Position numbers and translations under genes: made by a program
Notes under the pieces: generated by a model
Databases searched by the model: none
The model's input: the letters and a program-made list of their open reading frames with translations, nothing else
Told to the model about the DNA's origin: nothing
From: Bettongia penicillata ogilbyi
Taxonomy: Eukaryota > Chordata > Mammalia > Diprotodontia > Potoroidae
Direction of reading: 5' to 3'
DNA length: 64,000 nt
NCBI GenBank assembly: GCA_023548195.1
Contig: JAJHZJ010000496.1
Coordinates: forward strand, 5,870,380 to 5,934,379
In this document: positions 23,520-33,419 of the stretch, piece by piece
Position numbering within the stretch: the stretch's first letter is position 1
Layout of the letters: each line of letters starts with the position of its first letter

Positions 23520-24459
23520 AGTTGGTGAGTGGGGACAGACTGGTAGTATTCACAAAGGATTAAACATGAGAAACACTAGAAAAGAAGCTAGAAAAGAAAT
23601 GATTGACTAAAACAAACATGATAGACTGGATACACAGAAGAGGTGAGATTTATCTGAGGAATGGCCCACATGTTGCATCAATATCCTCCCAATATCAGGA
23701 CTTCATGAAGAAGGCCCAGCCTACAGAGTGGAATGCCATTTTGGGGGAGGAAATAAACACAGAATGGATACACATTGAGGGATGGGCATCAGTATTATTG
23801 GAGGGAAGGCCCATGTTCATGAGATCACAGATCCTTTGATGTACTACCATGTTCCCCACACCCAAGTATGCTGAATCTTGCAGAGTGTAGACTAAATAAA
23901 TTAGGTTCACTTGGAACCCTTACTATGTATCACATCATTGTTTAGCTTTGTTGATGGAAGTTATATTTCTCTTTTCCAGAATGGACTTCAAAAAAAAGAA
24001 AAAAATTTCATTCCATGCTTCTTAAATGAAAAAGAGAGTAAGATTCACAAAATGACAGCATACTTGAAAAACTCAATTCCATTTAAAGAAAAGGATTCCC
24101 AAGAAAAGGAAACATAGCATGACCACACCTGAAAGAAGGGAAGAACCCTCTTTAAAGAAAATTTGGCTTATAGCAAAAATAGCTGTAGAAGCTTCAAAAA
24201 GCGAAATGTGTATGTTTCCTTCCTTGAAATGGTCCCCAGCTAGTGAACTTTGACAGGGCCATGGTTAGTTTCCTTATGGCTTTTAGGTCATCTACCTGAA
24301 TTTCTTGAGAAGGCAATAATTGACTAAAATAAAAAGATTGTTTTTAATTAAAAAATACATCAAATACCTCCTGAATGCTAGATTTCTACCACAGAAAAAT
24401 TTGATCTCACATCTCACTAGTGACCTCCTTTCAATTCCTTCTGATTCAGGAAAAATAAT

Positions 24460-24655
24460 AACTGGAATTTATATACTATTTTATGTTTGCAAAACAATTT
24501 CCTTAGATGACCTCAAGTGGTCCTTATAATTACCCCAATGACAAACACTACAGGTATCTTTATAGATGAAGAAGCTAGCTCTGAGAGGTCATACAGCATG
24601 CCCAGGATCTTGCAATTCCTGACTCCAAGTACATCATTTTATCTACTGTGCCCCC
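24460..24655 (-). mobile_element. MIR SINE, antisense
   Basis: 'tagatgacctcaagtggtcc', 'tctttatagatgaagaagct', 'tctgagaggtcatacagcatg' and 'ctgactccaagtacatc' keep the antisense MIR order. Confidence 0.6.
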
Positions 24656-24656
24656 A

Positions 24657-25310
24657 TTTTGCAAATTGGTGCTTCTAGGATAAAGCACAAACTCTGCTCC
24701 CTGACTTTTCAAGCCCTTCAAAATCAGACTTCAATACTTCTTTCCAGATTTATTTCATGTTTCTTCCATAGTGCACTCTATGATCCATCCAAAATAGCCT
24801 CCTTGCTCTTCTCCATACATGGCACACCATCTCCTGCCTTTTGTGCAGATCATCCAGCATACCTAGAAGTCACTCTCTCCCTCTTCAAACCCCTACTATC
24901 CTGCAATGATCGGTTCAAGAACCATTTCCATCAAGAGGCCTTTCCTGAAACCCATAGTTCTTATTTCTTTCTGGCCTACCCTTTTAGTTCTGTAAAATTT
25001 TTGCATTTATTGGCATTTATTAATTTGCTACCTATGAATTTATTTATTACCTATTAATTATGCTATTATATGTATTTATTTATTACCTATCATTGTACAT
25101 CATGTTTTCCCTCAGTAGCATACAAGCATTTTGAGGACAGGGCAGGGACTGTTCCATGGGGAACAGCCTATGCATCTGTAATTTCTTTGTCTTCATTGGA
25201 TATTTGTCATTGTATATGATACTTTTCCTTAGTGGAGTCTAAGCTTCTTGAATGCAAAAATTATTTCCTTTTTCCTCCTTTTTATCCTCATCTATTGTGT
25301 AAAAAACAAA
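24657..25310 (+). mobile_element. L2 3' half, sense
   Basis: 'ggataaagcacaaactctgc', 'tttcaagcccttcaaaatc', 'aaccatttccatcaagaggcc', and 3'-terminal 'tttgaggacagggcagggactg' follow the sense L2 order. The 132-codon frame at 24659-25057 lies within this untranslated-type sequence and is not a host gene. Confidence 0.7.
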
Positions 25311-25394
25311 AGAAGGAAGAGGGACTGGACCTGTGATTTTAACTATCAGGTGAGGAAACTTCTAATAATGCAGGTCAGCATGTTCTCTGCCACT

Positions 25395-25581
25395 TATAAT
25401 CTTAGACAAAGGGTCCCTGGATAAATTTCAGGGGGACCTGCAATTGTTTTTTATTATATTTCAATATCATTAGTTTCATTTGTAATTCTATATGTTTTCT
25501 TTTTATGTAGTTAAATAGATTGTTCTGAAAAGGAGCCCATTGGTCAAAGGGATCCATGATGGAAAGAAAAAGCTTTGCACT
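25395..25581. mobile_element. Possible old dispersed (MER-type) repeat fragment
   Basis: 'gttctgaaaaggagcccattggtcaaaggg' and 'atccatgatggaaagaaaaag' resemble a common mammalian dispersed repeat normally ending in words like 'ggttaagaacc'; here it stops abruptly at 25581, where the duplicated block begins. Confidence 0.35.
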
Positions 25582-25805
25582 AGACTAAGAGAACTTGCCC
25601 AGCATTCCACAATCCATATTCAAGTCAGAATTTAACTCCAGGTCTTTCTGGCTTTGAGGTGAGCTCTCTATCCACCATACTGTACTTCCTCTCAGTAGTA
25701 GTCACCTGATAAGTGCTTTCCAAATGGAATTAAATTTAGCAAAGAGCTGCTGATGAAGACTGTCTTCAGTATTACTTGCGATAGTGGCTATTAAAACAGA
25801 ATGTG
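25582..25805 (+). repeat. Copy 2 of the 224-bp direct duplication
   Basis: See copy 1 at 23296-23519; the two copies are 2.29 kb apart start to start. Flanks differ on both sides. Confidence 0.9.
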
Positions 25806-25809
25806 GTTT

Positions 25810-26750
25810 AAATGTGACCTCCAGTGGAGCAATTAGCCAGGGCACTGGAGTCCTGATCTGCACTAAGCATCTTGTTCCAGCCCAACTGGAGGTCAGATTG
25901 AGGGAGAAGCCCCCATGATGAGCTAAATGACATGGACCTAAAGTGCCTGGAGCAGGGGGCCTGCATTTCTCCTTCCCCACTTGCAACAAATAGGCTCTCC
26001 TACTTTCAGTCCTCAATGGGATGAATATAGATTGGTTTTCTATTTAAGCCTAATGTTGTGTACACCACCCCTACTGGCTCACTGTGCTCTTCTTGCAGGG
26101 GGTAGAACAGCAGGACACCAATTGACCACTTTTAGCACTCATTTCTTGGCTTTGTTCTTCCATTCGAGCAGATGAGAATGTCAAGTTGTTGGGAGGGAAG
26201 TGAGAAATTCGATGCTGAGAATCATGGGACAAGTTGAGAACACACGTTTGTCTTTCGTTCTGTCTCCTTTTACCAGTAAACAACAAAGAACGAAGTCAAA
26301 GTAATTTTGGCTCAGGGATGAACTAGAGTGAGCTAGGTCAGGCTGTAATGACCTAGACTGATGATAAAATTTACATCCAAAAATAAACAAGATCCAGGCT
26401 AGGTTCCAAGGTCTTCTTGTCATCTCAATACAGTGAGGTGCTACAAATTGTTTTTGTTTATTTTTAGCTTCTATTTTTTTTTAAATCAGGAAAATTAAAA
26501 GATTTTGGAAAAAACACATGAAGTCATCCAGATATAAATAAACTACTTTCTGCTTCATGAACTCGAATAATACTTTGAAAGAGAGCTGTGATTTTATCAG
26601 TTTCAAGATTGCAACCCATTTAATATAGTCTAGAAAGTAGTTTGAGGGAAAGGAATCTAGGAGACTTGTCCACTTAAATCCACTTTTAATAAGACAAACA
26701 TACATGTACATTTCATGTATATAAACATATATGTTATATAAAGTTGTATG
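25810..26750. other. Unassigned stretch
   Basis: No recognised gene or repeat. A 104-codon antisense frame (25702-26016) overlaps the duplicated block, has no domain signature and no splice-site context, and is not called. Confidence 0.4.
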
Positions 26751-26754
26751 AGTG

Positions 26755-26872
26755 GGGGAGAGGAAACAGAGACAGAGACAGAGAGGAAAAGATAGAATAT
26801 AAAAATCTATATGTGTACATGTCTCTCATTAATAGATAAAAATCTATATGTGTATATGTCTCTCATTAATGG
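26755..26872 (+). repeat. GAGACA-type microsatellite and a 37-bp tandem duplication
   Basis: A (GAGACA)n-like run at 26766-26784 is followed by two adjacent 37-base units, 26799-26835 and 26836-26872, which differ at about two positions ('ataaaaatctatatgtg'). Confidence 0.9.
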
Positions 26873-26902
26873 ACAATTTCACTTTTGTCCCCAGAACTTC
26901 TT

Positions 26903-27135
26903 GGGGCAACTTGGTGGCACAATGGATAGTGTGGGACCTGGAGTCATCAATCATGCAGTAGACACTTAACTACCAGTGTGATGCTGAGTAAGTCACTTAA
27001 CCCTGTTTGACTCAGTTTTCTCATCTGTAAAATGAGCTGGAGAAAGAAACGGCAAATGCTTCAGTATCTTTGCCAAGAAAATCCCAAAAAGGAGTCACAA
27101 AGAGTTGGACATGACAGAAAACAACTAAAGAGCAG
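26903..27135 (+). mobile_element. tRNA-derived SINE with RTE tail
   Basis: 'ggggcaacttggtggcacaa', 'taagtcacttaaccctg', 'aaaatgagctggagaaagaa', 'aaggagtcacaaagagttgg' then 'acatgacagaaaacaac'. Confidence 0.85.
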
Positions 27136-27367
27136 CAATGAGTGCAATTCATCTCAAGTATTTAAACATATCAGAGTACTAACAGAAGCTCCTGCTATAA
27201 AAATTAAAGTAATTCATTCAAATCATTCAAAAGAAACAGAACTTACAGAAAGGCTGAAGAAAATAGTAGCGGTACATTAATCATCCAGTAAGTAGTTCTA
27301 AAGTTGGAGGGGCTCAGCTGAAGAGGAGGTCTGATAGGGAAGGCTGATTGAGGGATGTTTCTGCAAA

Positions 27368-27644
27368 GCTGCCTCCCTGATCTGTATCTCCAGCCCCAAT
27401 CTCTCCTCTGAGCTGCAGTCCCACATCACAAACTGCCTTTTAGACATCTCCAATTGATTGTCTTGACAGACAACTTATCTAAACCTGAACACATCATTCC
27501 CTCCTAAATCTTTCTGTCTCATACACTTTCCCATTTCTGTCAGAGATACCACCATCAATTGGAGATGTCTAAAAGGCAGTTTGTGATGTGGGACTGCAGC
27601 TCAGAGGAGAGATTGGGGCTGGAGATACAGATCAGGGAGGCAGC
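27368..27644. repeat. Perfect 91-bp inverted repeat within an L2 copy
   Basis: Arms 27368-27458 and 27554-27644 are exact reverse complements over 91 bases, checked base by base, with a 95-base spacer. The left arm and spacer form a continuous sense L2 piece ('gatctgtatctccagcccca', 'tctaaacctgaacacatcat'); the right arm is that L2 sequence turned around. Both transcription directions would give a long RNA hairpin. Confidence 0.97.
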
Positions 27645-28020
27645 ATATATATATATATGGCAAGCTTATTACACGTAGAATTTTTTTTTATTTGTATCCC
27701 TAGTACAAAGCAAATTGCCCTATCTGGAAGGCATGTAGAAGAAAAATCCTTATTGGTGGATTCATGTTCACAAAAACTAATTGATGAGTTTTAGAATGTG
27801 TGGGTTGGACAAAACTGAATGGGAACTGATTTCTGAGATGCCATTCCCTTCGCAATATACGGAAGTTAAGAAGTGATCATGTAGAAACTTAATGTAAAAT
27901 GAAGAGAATGTCAGAATGACATGAAGTAAGTGTTAGAGATGATCACTGAAAAATTTCATTGAAAAGATAGGATTGCTTTCATATGCACTTATTATCTAAG
28001 TGTTCCATGCAATTTGAATA
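27645..28020. other. Unassigned stretch
   Basis: Starts with a short (TA)n run; otherwise nothing recognised. Confidence 0.4.
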
Positions 28021-28346
28021 TTTTTATTTTATTTTTTGAAACTGTGTCTCCATATCTCACCCTGTTTAGATATGCAATGGTTAGTCATAGGTCTGATTTC
28101 ACTGCTGATAGGTCTGGAAGCTTCCATCTGCTCTGTGTCCATTGTGAACCTCTTCTTATGTAGCAGAGTAGATTCATCCTGTCTCATCCCTCCTAAGAGA
28201 TTCACCACACTCATGATGCACTCAGTTCAGACATTGTGTTCAAGTTCTGAAACCCTACTTCAGAACTCCTGAGTACAAGTGATCTACCAACCTTAGCCTC
28301 AACTTTATCGTAGCAAAATCACAAGTGTGCGCCACCACATCCAGCT
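28021..28346 (-). pseudogene. RN7SL (pseudogene): Full-length 7SL (SRP) RNA retropseudogene
   Basis: Read on the minus strand, 28346 to 28038 aligns end to end with vertebrate 7SL RNA, the scaffold RNA of the signal recognition particle. The 5' Alu-domain is seen in 'gctggatgtggtggcgcaca' and 'gatcacttgtactcaggagtt'. The central S-domain follows ('gtgcatcatgagtgtggtga', 'cttaggagggatgagacagg', 'gacctatcagcagtg'), and then the 3' Alu-domain ('actaaccattgcatatc', 'gggtgagatatggagacac'). The length of about 309 bases is close to the usual 300. An A-rich tail follows (T-rich on plus, 28021-28037), pointing to L1-mediated retroposition. Many substitutions and no visible target-site duplication indicate an old, non-functional copy. 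It is not an Alu, because the S-domain is present. Confidence 0.85.
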
Positions 28347-28429
28347 AAAAGAGAAAACAATGATATTTTCTATAGTCCTTTAAACTTGTTAATATACATA
28401 GATATTGGAAGATTAAAATATGGTCACAA

Positions 28430-28570
28430 CAATCTCATGAAATAGGTAGTACAAGTGCTAGAATAAAAGAAACTGGAGGCTCAGACAGGTTAGGGACTTT
28501 CCGCTATCCTGCCCTATACTTCTTTTAAAGACAGAAAAAATCTAGGCAAGTATTTGAACCCAGAGTTCCC
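28430..28570 (-). mobile_element. MIR SINE, antisense
   Basis: 'gaaactggaggctcagacaggttaggg' and 'caagtatttgaacccagag' are antisense MIR core and head. Confidence 0.6.
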
Positions 28571-28574
28571 TTAG

Positions 28575-29235
28575 GTACAGTCCCATATCTGCTATCATCC
28601 TCTGCCCAAACATGCCCCAACTGTGATTTCTTGTATTTAGACATGTGCTGGAGCCAGCTATGCTGTACACTAAGAACTCAGTTGTTATCTTTCCAATGTG
28701 CACATTTACACATTGGAGATTCACAAATGCTATAAATCAGGGCTTGAGTTACTGTTTGGTTAATTATCAAGACTTAAGAAAGTAATGAGGAAAATATTAA
28801 TAATGCAGATGAACCTGAAATGTGTGTTCTGCATACATATTTTTCTAGCAGACTGGTTGTTATACATATGCCAGCCACCTCTAACTCATATTCAAAATGA
28901 AGTCTTTCTTTCTTCTTGTATTTGCATTTATGCCTTTCTGCTTGTATCTGTATTCACAGAATTTAGAGCAGGGCTTGATTTACCATGAGGGACTTGATCT
29001 CTAAAGTCCCACCCATGTGTGATTCTCTGTGAATGACTCCCTTGACAAGAATCTTGAGTTTCAGTCAACAAATCATCAGCAAAAGAAACCAGTCACTGGG
29101 TAACAATATGGGGAATTATCTATGTTCTCTCAGAAAAGGGAGACACCCATCCTTGCCAGTTTGACAAAGGTCTGTAATCTCATTAAAGTGATTGAGCTGG
29201 GCTGTGGGAAGAATATGGCTCTGGACACAGAAGAC
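28575..29235. other. Unassigned stretch
   Basis: No recognised gene or repeat. Confidence 0.4.
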
Positions 29236-29244
29236 TTGAGTTCA

Positions 29245-29430
29245 AACTAGGTGGCATAGTAGATACAGTACTAGAGGTGGGTTGAGGAAGATCTGAGTTT
29301 GAATCCTCCCACGCTTTTTAGATTTGTGATCCTGGACAAATCAATTAATCTGAGTCTCCGTTGCTTTCTCTATTAAGTGGGTTGGTGTAGATGTCCTCTA
29401 AGATCCCTTTCACCTTTAAATATTTGATCC
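29245..29430 (+). mobile_element. tRNA-derived SINE
   Basis: 'aactaggtggcatagtaga', 'tctgagtttgaatcctccc', 'tgtgatcctggacaaatcaa', end 'ctaagatccctttcacctttaa'. Confidence 0.8.
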
Positions 29431-29439
29431 TATCATCCT

Positions 29440-30410
29440 GTCACTTAAATTCTTTTGTCCCAAGTTTTTTCATTTATAAAATGGAGGAAGAGAATATTAG
29501 ATATCATCTCACTTTCCTTCCCATTCTAGAGCTTGGATCACCCTCTCCCTACAATATGTTTTTGTTTTTATTATTTTAGATTATGGAACTAAGGGCATGC
29601 CTTATTTGGACACCTTCATGTCATGTATCCCAGGGTTTCTACCATTGCAGTGAACAGCATGGATTGAATGAGAGGGAGGAGGGCCCCCACCCGAAAGACC
29701 AACACTTTGACCAAAGGGTTCAAGTCCTCTGTCTGACTCTTCCTTACCATCTGTGACCATAAACAAGTTTCTTAATTTCTCAGGGCATCAGGCACCTCTC
29801 AAAAACTAAAAATTACAGATATACTCTGAAGTTGCATCAGTGGAAGAAATTTCTACCCTGAGAGTTCCCAATATGGGTAAAATCATGGATGTGGATAATT
29901 ACAACAAAAGCGTTGTCCCATCAGCAGCTTAATTTTTAATGTTCCTTCATAACCATCAGCCCCTATTCCTGACATCCTTGGGCCTTTGACTTTGACTTGC
30001 TTTATTTTTGTTTCTTTTATTATTATTTTTTTGTCACTAGAAGCCAAATTTCCAACAACAGTATTGTCAGAAGATTATATTCTCTTTTAAACAGAGCCTC
30101 AGCTATCTGCAGACCAGGGTCAATCACTGTGTGGAAGGCAAAGAAAGAGTAAAAAAGAGTCTCTCTCCTCAAAGAGCTCTCCCGTATCCACCAAGAAAGT
30201 GGGAGAAGAAAAGCACAGATAAAAATGTAAGTATGAAATCTAAGTCAGAATGGGACTGAGGGCCCCCAGAAGCACAAGCAAAGTCCCCCCATGGGGGAAT
30301 TTGGATATAGGAAAGATCAGACAGCTACAGGGAGAGTGCAATCATTACATTAGGCATCATAAAGAAAGAGAGGAGGGGAGAGAGGGAGTAAGAATTTATC
30401 AAGTGCCTAC
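29440..30410. other. Unassigned stretch
   Basis: No recognised gene or repeat; mixed composition. Confidence 0.4.
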
Positions 30411-30414
30411 TTTG

Positions 30415-30600
30415 GCCCAAGTTCAGTGGATAGAGTGTTAAGCTAAGACAGGAAGACCTGAATTCAAATCCAGCCTCAGAAATTTGCCATTAGAGAAAGA
30501 AACAGCAAAATACTCTGGTATCTTTGCAAAGATGGATAGAAATCCACAGGATCACAAAGATTTGGAAAATGACTGAATAATACCAACCACAAGAAGGGCC
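30415..30600 (+). mobile_element. RTE-tailed SINE with an internal deletion
   Basis: 'gttcagtggatagagtg', 'cctgaattcaaatccagcc', then directly 'agagaaagaaacagcaaaat' and 'ggatcacaaagatttggaa'. The central 'gtgtgaccttgggcaagtc' segment is missing. Confidence 0.7.
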
Positions 30601-30790
30601 AGGAGCTGTGTTAACAAAGATTATCTTATTTGATCCTTGCCACAAACTCTGCTGGATAAGTGCTTGTATCCCCATTTTTACAGTTAAGGAAACTGAAGAA
30701 GGCACAAATTAAGTGATGCATTCAGAGCTGCACAACGACAAAGTGTTTAATGCTGAATTTGAACTCAGTTATTTATGGCTTCCGAACTAG
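30600..30790 (-). mobile_element. MIR SINE, antisense
   Basis: 'attatcttatttgatccttg', 'catttttacagttaaggaaactg', 'aatttgaactcag' in the antisense MIR order. Confidence 0.7.
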
Positions 30791-30866
30791 CACTGTATGC
30801 ACTGGGGATCTTAGTCTGAGCCCTGAAAAATGAATCAATATTTACAATATTATTAAGAAATCCAGG

Positions 30867-31790
30867 GGCAGAGTTAAGATGGTGGAATGAGAGCAGCGAC
30901 TCACCTAAGCTGTTCAGATACCTCAAAAAAGAGAATCTGACCAAACTTGGGAGGTGCAGAATCCAATAGGAGACAGGCTGTGGCAGATTCACAACCCAAG
31001 GCAGACTGGAAGGTCAGTGGGAAGGATCTGTTCTGTGGGGGTGAGCCCACAGCGAAACCAGCACAGCACGGCAGGAAACCCCAGCGAGGCCTGAGGCAGC
31101 AGCAGGTGGAACAGCAGAGTGGCCGCCCAGGATAAGAGACCAGCAGAGCTGAGCAAGTGACAGCTGCTGAACCCCAAATATCAGCTGCAGCAGCTCCTGA
31201 GACTTTCAACCCAAAGACCAAATGTCTGTAAGTCATCTACTAGAACTTCTGGGAACGAAAATGGTGGAGTGATCAGTAAAAGCTCTCTCCTCCCTGCTTG
31301 TTGACCTTGAAAGAACAATGGAATATTTCCCCAGAAAATGCCCAGATCAATGGGAACAGTGAAGGGGCAAACAGTCTCATAACACCTGAGGTTAGGAAAG
31401 TAGCTAAAGGGGGTTCTTCTTACTGTGGCAGAGGTGAAACAGAAGGAGATGGGCCCCAGGGTGGTGGAAACTTGCAGTAGGACCCAGGCAAGCCTCAGTG
31501 CTAGGAGAGGAGCTCCAGGAGACCCAGGTGTGCCTCAGTGCTCCAGGGGAAATGGTAAGACAATAGGGCAGCCAGGATCACCAATCCCTGAGCTTGTCTT
31601 TGCCTCAGCTCAGCTGAGGAGATCTCTCAAGACCAGACCACCCCTCTCCCACACTTAACAAGCTAGCCCCAGGGCTGATCAGAGAAACACAAAACAAAAA
31701 GATAAATTACTCTTTTACACCAGTCAGCTCAACACCAAGTTCTGCAGCTTCTAACTGAAAGAACTAGAAGCCACAACACAAATCATCATC
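30867..31790 (+). promoter_or_regulatory. L1 5' UTR
   Basis: About 920 bases, GC-rich compared with flanks, starting 'ggcagagttaagatggtgg'. The family normally has an internal promoter here; activity is inferred from position only. Short frames in this stretch are not genes. Confidence 0.7.
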
Positions 31791-32823
31791 ATGAGCAAGA
31801 AAAAGCAAAGCAAGGGTGAAAAAAACCATAGACTCTTTGGGGACAAGGACCAAAAGAAGAATACCAAAGAGGTCAGTAGTGAGACTGTACTTCTATCTGA
31901 AACTTCAGAAGGGACCATGAACTGCTCACATGCACAAACAGCTCTCCTGGAACAGCTGGAGAAGGAAATAGAAGAAAAACTGGCCAATGATTTTAAAAGT
32001 ACAAAAACAGAATTCATTGATGAGAACATCTCTTAAAAAGGAAAATTGAACAGATGGAAAAGTAAGCACAAAACCTAACTGGGAAAATTGGACAAAAGGA
32101 AGGACAAAAACTAACTGTAGAAAGTAACTTCTTAAAAGAAGCAATTGGACAGATGAAAAAGGAAATGCAAAAGTTAACTGAAGAAAACAACTTGATAAAA
32201 ATTAGAATTGGGCAAATAGAAACTAATGACACTATGAGACATCAAGAATCAGTCAAACAAAATCTAAAGAATGAAAAGATGGAAGAAAATGTAAAATATC
32301 TAGTTGGAAAATAGACCCAGGAGAGAAAAATTAAGAATTATTGGCCTACCAGAAAGCGACAAGGAAAAAAGATACTGGATAATATCTTCCAAGAAATCAT
32401 CAAGGAAAACTGCCCAGAAGTGCTAGATCTAGAGGGCAAAATGGTCATTGAAAGAATCCATAGTTCACTTTCCAAAAGGAATCCCAAACTAAAAACCCCA
32501 AGAAATATTGTTGCCAAATTCCAGAACAGTCAAGTGAAGGAGAAAATACTACAGGCAGCCAGAAAGAAACCATTCAAATATTGAGGATCACACAGGACCT
32601 TGCAGCTTCCACATTAAAACACTGAAGGAATTGGAATCAGATATTCTGTAAGGCAAAGGAGCTGGGACTACAGCCAAGGAGCAATTACCCAGCAGAGTTC
32701 AGCATAACGTTTCAGACAAGGAAATGGACATTCAATGAAATTATGATTTCCAGACCTTCCTGAAAAAAAGGCTAGAACTCAATAGAAAAGTTGATCTTCA
32801 AATGCAGATCACAAGAGAGGCAT
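31791..32823 (+). pseudogene. L1 ORF1 (RNA-binding chaperone), broken
   Basis: The start at 31791 gives a basic N-terminus (MSKKKQSKGEKN), then a Glu/Lys-rich coiled coil. The first frame ends at 32036 after 81 codons. Further segments in other frames continue the coiled coil (about 32040-32310), an RRM-like part (about 32310-32580, including TPRNIVAKFQNSQVKEKIL) and a damaged C-terminal domain to about 32823. Several stops and shifts make it non-functional. Confidence 0.8.
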
Positions 32824-33419
32824 AAAAAAGTAAACAGGGGAAAACAAAAACTTGTTACTGAACTTGGGCAAACTGTTTACCTCCCTATAAGGGAAGATGA
32901 TACTTGTTAATCCTGAGAATTGTACATCTATTATGAAATATAAAAGGGACATACATAGAGGGAACGGGTATAAAGTAAATGATGTGATGATAAAAATATG
33001 ACCTAAGTGTGCAAAGGAACTGTAACAGGAGATGTGAAATGGAGAAAGAAGAAAATGGTAAATTACATCACAGGAAGAAGTACAGAATTATAATAGAGGG
33101 AAAGAGGGGAGAGAGATGAGCAGTGTTTGAGAGGTACTCTCATCTGATTTGGTTCAAGAAGGGAGCAGTAAACTTAATTAAGTATATAAAACTCACTAGG
33201 TCTACAGGCAGGAGGAAGGGAGGGGGGAAAAAGGGGAGGGTAAGCTAAAATGGAGGGAACAAGTAGTAAGGGAAAAGGGGAGTAAAAGGGAGGGGGGTTG
33301 AAAGAAGGAAGGGAAGACTGTGGGAGGTGGTGGTGAAAAGTAAAAACTCTATTGAGGAGGGGAATGGAGATGGGAGAACTAAAAGCACAAACAGTGGGAA
33401 AGAGGATGGAGGGGAAGAC
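32824..33419 (+). other. L1 inter-ORF region with G-rich runs
   Basis: Noncoding purine-rich spacer between ORF1 and ORF2. G runs of three to six bases at 33218-33240, and again near 33278-33298, make quadruplex folding plausible. Confidence 0.65.

Noticed and set aside
24659..25057. 132-codon open frame
   Set aside because: The DNA follows the sense L2 3' order; the frame is chance in a repeat relic.
25702..26016. 104-codon antisense frame as a gene
   Set aside because: It overlaps the 224-bp duplicated block, and the other copy does not keep the frame with any recognisable product.
28038..28346. Alu-type SINE
   Set aside because: The complete S-domain of 7SL is present, and all other signs are marsupial; Alu does not occur there.
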